Below are positions 28,936-41,360 of a stretch of 64,000 nt of DNA, piece by piece. The DNA comes from Trachythela sp. YZ-2020 (lineage: Eukaryota > Cnidaria > Anthozoa > Malacalcyonacea > Clavulariidae): assembly GCA_016169945.1 (NCBI GenBank), contig JADLSH010000020.1:1-64000 (forward strand). Direction: 5' to 3'. A program made the translations under genes and the position numbers. The first letter of the stretch is position 1. Each line of letters starts with the position of its first letter. The notes beneath the pieces are model-generated. The model made no database searches, was not told the DNA's origin, and worked only from the letters and a program-made list of their open reading frames with translations.

Positions 28936-29520
28936 ATGAAACACATATACTAGAGTATATATTGAATACCAATAGACAGGTGTCTCAGAAGTCATAATTA
29001 TGTCCATTTAACCCACACACATCCAACACTCTCCCCTTAACTAGTAAAATCGCCTGGCGTTAGGACAGAATAAAAAGGAATGAAATACCAGGGTGAAATG
29101 AGCAAATTGTCTTTATGTAATGTGATTTATATCTTGCAATTTTGACGATGATGTCTCTTTATATCAGCACAGTTGTGGCATACATACTGCATTTGTTTGC
29201 TGCACCTGTCCTTTATATAGTGCTTGATATAACACATATACTAGAGTATATATTGAATACCAATAGACAGGTGTCTCGTAGTCATAATTATGTCATTTAA
29301 CCCACATGTACTCCTTAACGAGTAAAATGGGTCTGGCGTTAGACAGAATAAAAAAAGGAATGTAGGGCCACTAGGGTGAAATGAGCAAATTGTCTTTATG
29401 TAATGTGATTTATATCTTGTAATTTCCGCACGATGATGTCTTTATTTGTTTGCTCAGCACAATTGGTATCCTTGCTGCATTTGTTTGTATTTGTCATTTA
29501 TATAGTGCTCTGCCACATCT
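28936..29520. repeat. Direct duplication of a 291-bp unit
   Basis: aacacatatactagagtata occurs at 28940 and again at 29231, and the two units stay alignable to about 29520 (gacaggtgtctc, gcaaattgtctttatgtaat, ttatatagtgct). A block inside each unit (acccaca..atcca, cactctcccctta, gttagacaga) is related to the conserved block of the next array at 30.9-37 kb, so this is probably a diverged relative of that repeat. Confidence 0.85.
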
Positions 29521-29924
29521 CTCACCACGTTGACAATTTGCTTGCGTGCTCTATTTTAGATATGTGTCACTGTCTATTTTAGCTTATGGATTTACGAAAG
29601 TGTCAATTTGTAAGATACAGGTACCTAAGCTATTCTTAGCATGGCAGTCCTTCTTACCACTTCTAATTTCCTGGTTGTTAAACTATTAGATAAAGTAATT
29701 TTGTCTCGCTATTAAACCACAGATGTCGATTTCACCCTGATTCTGTTTAAAGTGGGATTAAAATCTAGTGGATAACAATGGCGACGCCCTCGCGACAAAC
29801 GGAGGTGCGAAGGTCGCTACTAAAAGGCGCAATTATGACTCGCTGATGGAAAAGGTGCTCGTTAAAAAGGCGACCACGAATCGTTAAAGGCACGATCCAT
29901 GACATGACATGTGTGTATAAAGAA
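29521..29924. other. Left flank of the second array with an inverted GC-rich piece
   Basis: No gene. At about 29788-29820 the sequence ctcgcgacaaacggaggtgc is a diverged inverse of the GC-rich head of the array block (gcgcctgtttgtcgcgactc). The array is therefore flanked on the left by an inverted trace of its own unit. Confidence 0.5.
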
Positions 29925-30693
29925 AAGTAACAAGTAAGTTCAACTAAGTAAGTAAGCAAGCAAGCAAGGCAAGTGCAAGGCAAGCAATCCAATAAACTGG
30001 GCGCAAGTAGTATTGGGCAACCGCAAACCGGCATAACCGGGCGCAAGCAAGCGCAAGCGCAAGTTAAGCAAGCAAGTAGCGGGCAAGTAAGCAAATCCGC
30101 AAGCAGGCAAGGCAAGCAAGTGCAACTGGCAACCAAGCAACTAAGCAAGCAAATCTAAGCAAGTGGGCAAGTAAGCAAGTAAGTATAAGTAATCAACCAA
30201 CCAACTAAGTAACTACAATGAAGTAACTAGTAAGTAGTGAGGACATGTAAAACAGACCAAAATGAACTATTCACAACTAAACAACTAGTAAAATAACTAA
30301 ATGCGTATTAGAACTAAGGCAAGCAAGCAAGCAAAGGCATAAGCTAAGCAAGCAACTAAGCAACTAAGCTAAACTACAATCCGCTAACCAAGTAAACTAG
30401 CGGCAACTGGGTTAAAGCAACTAAGTAACTACAACTAAGCAAGTGGCAACTGCTAGCACCAGTAAGTTAACTAAGCAACTAAGATTACCAAGCAACTGGC
30501 AACTGGCTAACCAAGCAACCAAGTACACCAAGTAAGTAACTAGCAAACTAAGCAACTAAGCAACTAAGCTAAATCAACTAAATCAAGCAAGGCAACCAAG
30601 CAAACAAGCAAGGCCAGTAGCGCGCGCGCGCGCGCGCGCGCGCGCGCGCGCGGCAAGCGCGCAAGTAAGCAAGTAAATGGTAAATAAGTAAGT

Positions 30694-30726
<33 letters not shown>

Positions 30727-32114
30727 CTAAATAGTAACTTCGGGCAACTGGCAACTAAGCAACTGGCAAGTAACCAAGCAACTGGCAACCGCAAGTCCAA
30801 GTAAGCAAGCACGCAAGTAAGCAAGTGAAGCAAGTAAAGCAAGTAAGTGGCAAGCAAATAAGCAACCAAGGCAACCAAGCAAGCAGGCAAGTAGTAGGTA
30901 AGTAGTAGCGACTCGCGCCTGTTTGTCGCGACTCGCGAGGCGCGCCAATTAGACTATCTCTAAAAAGAGACCTGGGAAAACAGTTCGGTTAACCCACAAA
31001 CATCCAGCACTCTCCCTTACGAGTACAATCATCTGCTGTTAGACATAGTAAACTAAAGTATGCAGAATTAGGGCACATCCTTAATGGTTAACCACTCAAG
31101 ATTGGTAATAGTCAGGCATCATTAACATATGTACAAACACAGACTCCTTTTCAACTTGTGCAGGCATATTATAGAATTCTGTAAGTAAGTAAGGCAAGTA
31201 AGGCAAGTAAGCAAGGCAAGCAAGCAAGGCAAGTGCGCGCAAGTAAGCAAGGCAAGCAAGGGCAAGTAAGCAAGCAAGCAAGGCAAGGCAAGCAAGTGGC
31301 AAGGCAAGGCATTTATAACCAGTAAGTCCAAGCAATAACTAAGCAATCTGGCCAACCAAGCAACTACAAAACCAAGTAACTACAACCACAACCACAACCA
31401 AGCAACTGCAACCACAACTACAATCCAAGCAAACTGGCAACTACAACTGGCAACTACAACCAAGCAATAAGTAACTGGCATTTAAACTGGCAACCAAGCA
31501 ACCAAGCAACTCAAGCGTGCGCAAGCAAGCAAGCAACCAAGTAACCGGGCAAGCAAGCAAGCAACCAGGTGACGCGCGCGCGCGCGCGCAAGCAAGCGCG
31601 GGCAAGGCAAAAAATGCGCGCAAGCAGGCAAGGCAAGTAGCGCGCAAGTAAGCAAGCAACTGGCAACCAAGCAAGTAAGCAACCAAGCAGGTAAGTAGCA
31701 GCGACTCGCGCCTGTTTGTCGCGACCGCGAGCGCCAATTAGACTATCTCTAAAAAGAGACCTGGGAAAACAGTTCGGTTAATCCACAAACATCCAGCACT
31801 CTCCCTTACGAGTACAATCATCTGCTGTTAGACATAGTAAACTAAAGTATGCAGAATTAGGGCACATCCTTAATGGTTAACCACTCAAGATTGGTAATAG
31901 TCAGGCATCATTAACATATGTACAAACACAGACTCTTTTCAACTTGTGCAGGCATATTATAGAATTCTGTGCGCGCGCAAGTAAGCGCGCGCGCGCGCGC
32001 GCGCGCGCGCGCGCGCGCAAGCGCGCGCAAGCAAGCAAGGCAACTGGCAAGTAACCAAGTGCAACTGGCGCAAGGCACCAAGTAAGTAACTAAGCAACTA
32101 ACTAACCAACTGGC

Positions 32115-32153
<39 letters not shown>

Positions 32154-32949
32154 CAACCAACCAATCGCAAGCAAGTAAGTAAGCAGGCAGGTAAGCAGTA
32201 GCGACTCGCGCCTGTTTGTCGCGACTCGCGAGGCGCGCCAATTAGACTATCTCTAAAAAGAGACCTGGGAAAACAGTTCGGTTAACCCACAAACATCCAG
32301 CACTCTCCCTTACGAGTACAATCATCTGCTGTTAGACATAGTAAACTAAAGTATGCAGAATTAGGGCACATCCTTAATGGTTAACCACTCAAGATTGGTA
32401 ATAGTCAGGCATCATTAACATATGTACAAACACAGACTCCTTTTCAAATATGTGCAGGCATATTATAGAATTCTGTAATATTAAGCAGTGGCAGACAGCA
32501 AGGGAAAGCAATACGGCATGCTTCGGTATAGTGAAGCATAAACACAGGATAGATAGTAAAAAATGGTACAAGGCTCTGTTGCCGAAAATTGGAATAAGAT
32601 CATAACAATATCGTTTAATAACCACAACAATTTATCAAAGCATACAATAAACCAGTAAATATACCTGTACAAACTACAAACAAGAACAATTTATGCCAAT
32701 TAGCTTACCTGTGTTGGACTTGTCTGACAAATTTTCGGGCCTGCACTTCGGACCTAAATTCAAGAAAAACTCGATCATAAGTTGCCAGGTTTACAGTTTA
32801 GTGTTTCTAAACATTATAACAACAAAATGTACGAGAAATAGCAAATAAATCCTACAAAAATAGAGAGGAACAGAAACCTTGAGTATATCCCGTCATACAT
32901 TTAGCTCACTTCAAACGTGAGACTTTAAGCTCAAGGAATAACAAAATAC

Positions 32950-33039
<90 letters not shown>

Positions 33040-34244
33040 GTAAGTAGGTAAGTAGGTAAGTAGTAGCGACTCGCGCCTGTTTGTCGCGACTCGCGAGGCG
33101 CGCCAATTAGACTATCTCTAAAAAGAGACCTGGGAAAACAGTTCGGTTAACCCACAAACATCCAGCACTCTCCCTTACGAGTACAATCATCTGCTGTTAG
33201 ACATAGTAAACTAAAGTATGCAGAATTAGGGCACATCCTTAATGGTTAACCACTCAAGATTGGTAATAGTCAGGCATCATTAACATATGTACAAACACAG
33301 ACTCCTTTTCAACTTGTGCAGGCATATTATAGAATTCTGTAAGTAAGTAAGTAAGTAAGTAAGTAAGGGCAAGGCAAGGCAAGTAAGTAAGTAAGCAAGT
33401 AAGTAAGGCAAGTAACTAAGCAAGCAACTACAACCAAGTAAGCAAGCAACTGGCAAGGCAAGCAAGTAAGCAAGGCAAGCAAGCAAGGCAAGTGTGGCAA
33501 GCAAGCAAGTAAGCAACTAACAACCAAGCAACTACAACCACAACTGGGCAACCAAGCAACCAAGCAACTACAACTACAACTAAGCAACTAAGCAACCAAG
33601 CAACTACAACCACAACTACAACACAATCCAAGCAACTACAACCAAGCAACCAAGCAACCAAGCAACTACAACCACAACCACAACTTAACTAAGTAACTGG
33701 CAACAAGCAACTAAGCAACAACTAAGTAACTAAGCAACTGGGCAACCAAGCAACTAAGCAAGTAAGCAAGCAAGCAACCAAGCAAGTAACTACAAGCAAC
33801 CGCAAGCAACTGGCAAGTAACCAAGCAACTAAGCAACTAAGTAACCAGGCAACCAGGCAACCAGGCGCGCGCGCGCGCAAGCGCAAGCGCGCGCGCGCAA
33901 GCAAGCGCGCGCGCAAGGCAAGCAACTCAACTAAGCAAGTAAGTAACTAAGCAGGTAAGTAGGTAAGTAGTAGCGACTCGCGCCTGTTTGTCGCGACTTG
34001 CGAGGCGCGCCAATTAGACTATCTCTAAAAAGAGACCTGGGAAAACAGTTCGGTTAACCCACAAACATCCAGCACTCTCCCTTACGAGTACAATCATCTG
34101 CTGTTAGACATAGTAAACTAAAGTATGCAGAATTAGGGCACATCCTTAATGGTTAACCACTCAAGATTGGTAATAGTCAGGCATCATTAACATATGTACA
34201 AACACAGACTCCTTTTCAACTTGTGCAGGCATATTATAGAATTC

Positions 34245-34317
<73 letters not shown>

Positions 34318-34338
34318 CTAAGTAAGTAAGTAAGTAAG

Positions 34339-34385
<47 letters not shown>

Positions 34386-35463
34386 GTAACTAAGTAAGTA
34401 AGTAAGTAAGTAAGTAGGTAAGTAGGTAAGTAGTAGCGACTCGCGCCTGTTTGTCGCGACTCGCGAGGCGCGCCAATTAGACTATCTCTAAAAAGAGACC
34501 TGGGAAAACAGTTCGGTTAACCCACAAACATCCAGCACTCTCCCTTACGAGTACAATCATCTGCTGTTAGACATAGTAAACTAAAGTATGCAGAATTAGG
34601 GCACATCCTTAATGGTTAACCACTCAAGATTGGTAATAGTCAGGCATCATTAACATATGTACAAACACAGACTCCTTTTCAAATATGTGCAGGCATATTA
34701 TAGAATTCTGTAAGTAAGCAAGTGCGCAAGGCAAGGGGCAAGCAAGTGCAAGTAAGCAAGGCAAGCAAGCAAGCAAGTAAGCAAGGGCAAGTAAGTAAGC
34801 AAGTAAGTAACTAGCAACTAAGCAACTACAACTAAAACCACAACTAAAACCACAACTACAACCACAACTACAACCTGTACAAAACTACAACCAAGCAACC
34901 AAGCAACTAAGCAACCAAGGTAACCAACTAACCAAGGCAACCAAGCAACTAAGCAACCAAGCAACTCGCAACCAAGCAACCAAGCAAGGGCAAGTAAGTA
35001 ACCAAGCAACTCAACCAAGCAAGCAACTCAAGTAACTGGCAAGCAACTAAGCAACTAAGCAACCAAGCAACCAGGTAACCAGGCAAGGGCAAGCAAGCAA
35101 GCAAGCAAGTGCAAGTGCAAGGCAAGTAACCAACTGGCAACCAACTAACCAAGTAACTAAGCAAGTGGGCAACTAAGTAGGTAAGTAGGTAAGTAGTAGC
35201 GACTCGCGCCTGTTTGTCGCGACTCGCGCCAATTAGACTATCTCTAAAAAGAGACCTGGGAAAACAGTTCGGTTAACCCACAAACATCCAGCACTCTCCC
35301 TTACGAGTACAATCATCTGCTGTTAGACATAGTAAACTAAAGTATGCAGAATTAGGGCACATCCTTAATGGTTAACCACTCAAGATTGGTAATAGTCAGG
35401 CATCATTAACATATGTACAAACACAGACTCCTTTACAACTTGTGCAGGCATATTATAGAATTC

Positions 35464-35496
<33 letters not shown>

Positions 35497-35583
35497 CTAA
35501 GTAAGTAACTAAGTAAGTAACTAAGTACGTAAGCAAGTAAGCAAGCAAGCAAGTGGCAAGGCAAGTAAGAACTGCAACTAACC

Positions 35584-35617
<34 letters not shown>

Positions 35618-36714
35618 TTCAACTAACCAACTAACTAAGCAACTAACCAAGCAAGTGGCAAGGCAAGCGCAAGCAAGTAAGTAGGTGGCAAGTAGTAGCG
35701 CGCCTGTTTGTCGCGACTCGCGAGGCGCGCCAATTAGACTATCTCTAAAAAGAGACCTGGGAAAACAGTTCGGTTAACCCACAAACATCCAGCACTCTCC
35801 CTTACGAGTACAATCATCTGCTGTTAGACATAGTAAACTAAAGTATGCAGAATTAGGGCACATCCTTAATGGTTAACCACTCAAGATTGGTAATAGTCAG
35901 GCATCATTAACATATGTACAAACACAGACTCCTTTTCAAATATGTGCAGGCATATTATAGAATTCTGTAATATTAAGCAGTGGCAGACAGCAAGGGAAAG
36001 CAATACGGCATGCTTCGGTATAGTGAAGCATAAGTAAGTAAGTAAGGCAAGCAAGCAAGTAAGGCAAGTGCGCAAGTAAGCAAGTAAACTGGGCAAGCAA
36101 CTACAACTAAGCAACTAAGTAACTAACTACAACTAAGCAACTGGCAACTAAGTAACTAAGTAACCAAGTAACTAAGCAACTAACCAAGCAACTGCGCGGC
36201 AACTGGCAAGCAACTGCAAGCAAGCAAGTGGCAAGCTGGCAAGTAAGTAAGCAAGTAAGCAAGCAACTAAGCAAGCAACTGGCACAACTAAGCAACTAAG
36301 CAACCAAGCAACCAAGCAAGCAACTAAGCAAGCAAGGCAAGTGCGCGCGCGCGGGGCAAGTGCGGCAAGGCAAGCAAGTGCAAGCAACTGGCAAGCACAA
36401 GTAAGCAAGCAACTAAGCAGGCAAGTAGGTAAGTAGTAGCGACCGCGCCTGTTTGTCGCGATCATGCGAGGCGCCAATTAGACTATCTCTAAAAAGAGAC
36501 CTGGGAAAACAGTTCGGTTAACCCACAAACATCCAGCACTCTCCCTTACGAGTACAATCATCTGCTGTTAGACATAGTAAACTAAAGTATGCAGAATTAG
36601 GGCACATCCTTAATGGTTAACCACTCAAGATTGGTAATAGTCAGGCATCATTAACATATGTACAAACACAGACTCCTTTTCAACTTGTGCAGGCATATTA
36701 TAGAATTCTGTAAC

Positions 36715-36769
<55 letters not shown>

Positions 36770-36810
36770 CTAAGTAAGTAACTAAGTAAGTAACTAAGTA
36801 ACTAACTAAG

Positions 36811-36865
<55 letters not shown>

Positions 36866-37186
36866 GTAACTAAGTAACTAAGTAAGTAAGTAAGTAAGTA
36901 GGTAAGTAGTAGCGACTCGCGCCTGTTTGTCGCGACTCGCGAGGCGCGCCAATTAGACTATCTCTAAAAAGAGACCTGGGAAAACAGTTCGGTTAACCCA
37001 CAAACATCCAGCACTCTCCCTTACGAGTACAATCATCTGCTGTTAGACATAGTAAACTAAAGTATGCAGAATTAGGGCACATCCTTAATGGTTAACCACT
37101 CAAGATTGGTAATAGTCAGGCATCATTAACATATGTACAAACACAGACTCCTTTTCAAATATGTGCAGGCATATTATAGAATTCTG
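29925..37186. repeat. Composite array: ten conserved ~276-bp blocks separated by low-complexity tracts
   Basis: Blocks run at about 30907-31182, 31700-31970, 32200-32476, 33065-33340, 33972-34248, 34435-34711, 35198-35466, 35697-35968, 36438-36711 and 36910-37187. Each starts agcgactcgcgcctgtttgt, carries a short hairpin tctctaaaaagaga, then cagcactctcccttacgagt, and ends atattatagaattctgt. Copies are about 98% alike by eye. Between them lie 120-630 bp of tracts made from aagt, aact, aagc, caactacaacc and (gc)n words, different in every interval. Some are pure, such as (aagt)n at 34245-34340 and (aact)n at 32950-33040. Others are highly irregular. Reverse-strand ORFs in the tracts (Leu/Ala/Cys-rich) are products of low complexity and not genes. 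Irregular tracts could partly reflect assembly or base-calling problems. Confidence 0.93.
32200..32949. repeat. Extended array block (third copy)
   Basis: This copy continues about 470 bp past the usual end attctgt, through gcagtggcagacagcaaggg and gggcctgcacttcggaccta, to aacaaaataca, where it breaks abruptly into (aact)n. It matches the last copy (36910-37660) almost base for base, including this extension, apart from a few substitutions. The eighth copy has a shorter extension that stops at agtgaagcata (about 36031). Confidence 0.9.
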
Positions 37187-37660
37187 TAATATTAAGCAGT
37201 GGCAGACAGCAAGGGAAAGCAATACGGCATGCTTCGGTATAGTGAAGCATAAACACAGGATAGATAGTAAAAAATGGTACAAGGCTCTGTTGCCGAAAAT
37301 TCGAATAAGATCATAACAATATCGTTTAATAACCACAACAATTTATCAAAGCATACAATAAACCAGTAAATATACCTGTACAAACTACAAACAAGAACAA
37401 TTTATGCCAATTAGCTTACCTGTGTTGGACTTGTCTGACAAATTTTCGGGCCTGCACTTCGGACCTAAATTCAAGAAAAACTCGATCATAAGTTGCCAGG
37501 TTTACAGTTTAGTGTTTCTAAACATTATAACAACAAAATGTACGAGAAATAGCAAATAAATCCTACAAAAATAGAGAGGAACAGAAACCTTGAGTATATC
37601 CGGTCATACATTTAGCTCACTTCAAACGTGAGACTTTAAGCTCAAGGAATAACAAAATAC
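36910..37660. repeat. Last, extended array block; likely the ancestral unit in its native context
   Basis: The block plus extension runs without interruption into single-copy-looking sequence at 37660, unlike every other copy, which breaks into simple repeats. That makes this copy the best candidate for the source of the array. On the minus strand, possible splice donors are seen at cag|gtaagc (about 37417-37423) and cag|gtaaat (about 37694-37700), so the unit may derive from the 5' part of a transcribed minus-strand locus. Reading frames across it are short and unconvincing. Confidence 0.6.
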
Positions 37661-39365
37661 ACTGAGTTATAGAGCTATAAACAAAAAAGATATTTACCTG
37701 TCCTTTGCTTTCAGCTTTGTATTTTCATTTAAACTTAACTTGAACAGTTTTCAAGGTAAATTTACTGTACAAAGTCAATAACAACATATCCTATATTCGC
37801 TATTGTTCGGCAAATGACACGCGCGCGAGGCACAAAATGTTGTAACTTGTCTTGCCAGTAAAATTCCCAGTATCTGGACCCCTATTGGTTACTTAATCAT
37901 ACTTGCGTTGATATGATTGGTCCATTCCGGAACGTCATAATATCCATTGTTCCGTAAATAAGCTCCCCTCGCGGGTTGTCCCGCGCGCTCTTATGCAACC
38001 GCTTTGGGTACGAGGCTGGTAACTTCCTGCAATCTATTAATTTGAAAAGTAATTTGAAAGACTTTAAAATAAGGAATTTAAATTCAGTTTAGAACCTCGA
38101 ATTACACGCAGTTAGTTAGACTACTGACTTAGATGTCTGAATTGTGGCTGATTGACAAATTTGTTTCAAAATACATGGGAAATATTCGTATATTTTGTTC
38201 ATTTAATAAAAGGTTAGTACTTTTTCAAACTGTATGCATAAAAATGTATGTATTTTTAACAGTCATGTACCAAACGTACCTGTTAATAGATTTTGCTAAA
38301 TAAGATCGCCAGTATATATGATATATAGCTCTAGTATAAATATTCACAGACATAGTTCCAAGGCTGTGTTGAAGCCTTGAAATTTAGACCCTCTGGACGG
38401 TAACTCCATATAAATATAGACTCATTCACATGGGTGATTTTTGTTGCAATTTTCTAATATAAATGCAATTATTATAAAATGCATACGAGCGCGGATCGAG
38501 TGAGTGATGAACAAATTTTCTATTAACATGTATTAAAGTGAAGTGAAACAGCAACAAACACTGTGTAAACGGGCCTGAAGACAAAACTACAACATATTAA
38601 ATGTAATTTTTCGACGATGAAATATGGTCGGCAATGTGGTCCATTAGCTTGCATTCCCGGGGAAAAGATCCCGGGTACGAAATTGCTAAGTCTCGCCTGA
38701 GATGACAAAAAGGGCGAATGGCCCGGGGGTTGCCCGCGGGAGGGAGGGGGGATGGGCACAGGTGGAATTGACTGATACATTATGTACAAGTCAATTCCAA
38801 CTGCGACACCCCTACTGGATGAACCCTGGGATTTGACCAGAGTTTAACCCTGGGATTTGGCTCGTACATTAGCAGGCAGTTTATATGAGCCCTGCTATAT
38901 AGTATATGAAGGGCTGGCCCACATAGACAAGATCCTGTGTGCAAATTGAAATCCCTATTAAGAATTGGTTTCATTTATATGAGAGGAGGGCCAGCCTTCC
39001 TAGGCACAAACTCGCTATTGATTACCTGAGATCTTGCCTAGTAGTGCTGGAAATTTCCCATATAAATGCAACTGGTAGGGCTAGCCCTCCTAGTAGGGCT
39101 TAGACTTGCTCCAAGTCTGTCTCTTAAAGGGGTTTTTATTTGGACATCACATTGGGGAAGAATAAAGGGCATGCAAAAATGCAGGCAGGAGGAAATTAAG
39201 GTGGTATGGGGGCGGGCGGGGTGAGAAATTGGGAGAGTAGAGACAGACTTGTTTCCCTTGCAGCACGCCAAGTAAGTGGGGGTGTGCTAAATAATCACCC
39301 TTACTGGCAGCTGAGAGCTGAGCTGAATTACGGACGACGCAGTTCGAGTCGAACTGGGCTTATTA
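37661..39365. other. Sparse sequence; possible promoter-like zone near 37800-38010
   Basis: 37800-38010 is locally CpG-rich (acgcgcgcgagg, ctcgcgggttgtcccgcgcg) and contains attggt/ccaat words on both strands, consistent with a promoter, but no downstream gene is evident on either strand. 38640-39100 holds repeated words (aaccctgggatttg twice near 38822-38858; ggctagccctcctag near 39080) related to those near 5150. No convincing coding exon was recognised. Confidence 0.4.
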
Positions 39366-39590
39366 GAAAAGGGGCCTCTGGCTGTCACCATATGACTCAT
39401 GTTTGATCAGGGAGCACAGCTACGATCGAAGGGTTTCGCGGAGAAAACCCACAACAACAAACACACGGGATTCGCGGAGAAAACCCACAACTTTCCGTAG
39501 AGCGTTGGCGGACTCTTTTCACATAAGTGTCATGAGTCCCCAGCGACTTGCCGTCTGACTATTGCACCACCGAAGCCCTCGAGATACTAA
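39366..39590 (-). mobile_element. SINE, minus strand, tRNA-like head and conserved central domain
   Basis: Read on the minus strand, the copy begins with a tRNA-like segment (ggcttcggtggtgcaatagt at about 39558-39577), then ggggactcatgac, then two copies of gtgggttttctccgcga about 40 bp apart (39435-39495). The order of tRNA-like head and gtgggttttctcc domain is the layout of several widespread animal SINEs. A diverged copy lies at 6395-6560. Family naming is tentative. Confidence 0.6.
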
Positions 39591-39777
39591 TAGATTTTCT
39601 TTTTACCAGTTCATTTACATTTTTATCTTCTTCCTTTCATTGTTTACTGCAGCCTCTAAATCAGTTATCTTTTGTAGCTCTGATCGAACGATTATCAGTA
39701 AACTTGCATGGAGGAGACAATTGAACGAACAGATGACAAAACCAGTACCATACATCCGATGATCCAATTCAACTATA

Positions 39778-40844
39778 CAGGGTGTATCAAAAAAGGTAAT
39801 CCAACTTTAGTATGCTATCGCGCATAATATTTAGTGCGTAGATTTCCTTTTTTCACACAAATCAATACAAGGCTTTTAGCTGTCAAATGAAACCTTTTTA
39901 GTATCACTGCGATCAATAACGGCCCAACATAGTCCGATGAAAAGAGTGCTCGAAATCACATTTTTCCACCTTTCAGAATTAAACATCCTTCGAATTTCCG
40001 TCCATTTTCCCAAATGATGGTTGCCTATTTGTGAAACGTTCAGCATTGCCATTTCAGTCTGCAAACTGCCTGTTTCCTAAAACGTTTCAACCACCAAGTC
40101 TCGTTGTTAAATCGTGATTTGCCATCTTATTAAAATTCTTAAATTTGAATCCGAAATTAGAATAATTTCAATAGGCAGACAAAAGCTTTGCACTGATGCA
40201 CTCAACTCCCAATGGCAATGGTGGAAAAATGCGTTTTTGACCGGCAATTTTTAATCGTATTTGGCCATTTTTGATCGCAATGATACATAAAAGGTATCAT
40301 TTTACAGCTAAAAGATTGATCTTCATTGATCATTTGATATGAAAAAATAAATATACTAGAGGGCACTCAGAGATTGCATACCTCCGCCAGCATAATGTAT
40401 TAAGCCAAATTTTGACCCCTTGCCTTGTTTATGTTTCTCTAGCAGACAAAATATTTTTAAAGCTCCCAAGAGAACTTCGTTACTGTGATATGCACTGTTG
40501 AATCACAATAGAGAACATTATATTTTGTCATTGGCATATGGCTCAGCATGAATGAAATTCAATATGGCGGCTATTCTCACAACAACAACAACGGTCTCGT
40601 AATTAACCTTTTATCAGTTTTTGAAATGATATGGTGAGAAGAAATACAGCAGTTTACAGTTATACAGTGAGAAGAAATACGGTTTGAAAAAAAGCGCCAT
40701 GCTAAATGTCGAAAGCTTGACGGAAAACGTCTGACGTCAAACTGCAATTTGAGGTTTGCGGTGCCGTGGAAGTGACGAGAGGCTAAAGGTCTCTAATAAA
40801 CGCACGATAACATGCTAAAGTTGGATTACCTTTTTCATGCCTTG
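39778..40844. mobile_element. Non-autonomous Tc1/mariner-type element with TA target duplication
   Basis: Starts CAGGGTGTATCAAAAAAGG and ends with the inverse form cctttttcatgccttg. The shared inner TIR is ggtaatccaactttag. The element is flanked by TA at 39776-39777 and 40845-40846. Subterminal stretches are also inverted: ttttagctgtcaaatga near 39875 and its inverse near 40300, including tgcgatca and ggtatcat. Length is 1067 bp. The only ORF of note (39876-40064, minus, 62 aa) lies within this inverted zone and shows no DDE transposase motif. TA duplication and the TIR start fit the IS630/Tc1/mariner superfamily. Confidence 0.8.
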
Positions 40845-41234
40845 TATTAAATGGACGTTAATGTCCTATTGCATTTAACACGTGCCTTTTGGTAAATCTT
40901 TAAATATATAACGCAGTGAGACGACGTACCACCACCCACACAACACAAATTTTCGCTAATTTCCTGAACTTATGAGGCATATTGAGTAAATGCAGAGAAA
41001 ACCACCAAAATTGTTTTTGAGTTACCATTTACTTCCACTATGGCATGGTTGCAGACGTTAGGGAGTCATGGAGAGTATGAATAGTCGAAGGGGCTAACTC
41101 CAAGTTCAAAATGCGAGCTTCAAAACTAACTCGATTCGATTCCGGTGATAGAAAATCAGTTTCGTACATGCAAAAATGTACGTGGACCACTCCCATCATA
41201 TGTATACGAATTTGCGGTTAACGCTCAGAAACTG

Positions 41235-41360
41235 GACTCTGTAGCTCAGTTGGTTAGAGCGCTGCACCGGAATCGCAGGGCCGCAGATTCGATTCCTGCC
41301 TAAAGTTGCATTCTCGCAACTGCTCCTGGTTAGGTCTAAAAATGTATATAAATTTTCGTT
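41235..41360 (+). mobile_element. tRNA-derived SINE head or tRNA pseudogene
   Basis: A tRNA-like cloverleaf is visible: D-arm gctcagttggttagagc, anticodon arm ctgca-ccggaat-cgcag, and T-arm gcaga-ttcgatt-cctgc. The A box (tagctcagttgg) and B box (gattcgattcc) of a Pol III promoter are recognisable. It is not a functional tRNA: the 7-nt acceptor strands (gactctg and ctaaagt) do not pair, position 33 is C in place of T, and both arms carry an A.C mismatch. The tail (tgctcctggttaggtctaaa) and AT-rich end suggest a SINE transcribed from the internal promoter. Confidence 0.75.

Noticed and set aside
29765..36477. Many Leu/Ala/Cys-rich minus-strand ORFs
   Set aside because: They are translations of aagc/aagt/gc simple repeats; composition alone explains them.
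29925..37186. CRISPR-like appearance (conserved repeats with variable intervals)
   Set aside because: The repeats are about 276 bp, the intervals are low-complexity, there are no cas genes, and the context is eukaryotic.
41235..41306. Functional tRNA gene
   Set aside because: The acceptor strands do not pair, position 33 is not T, and both arms have mismatches. Called a SINE head instead.
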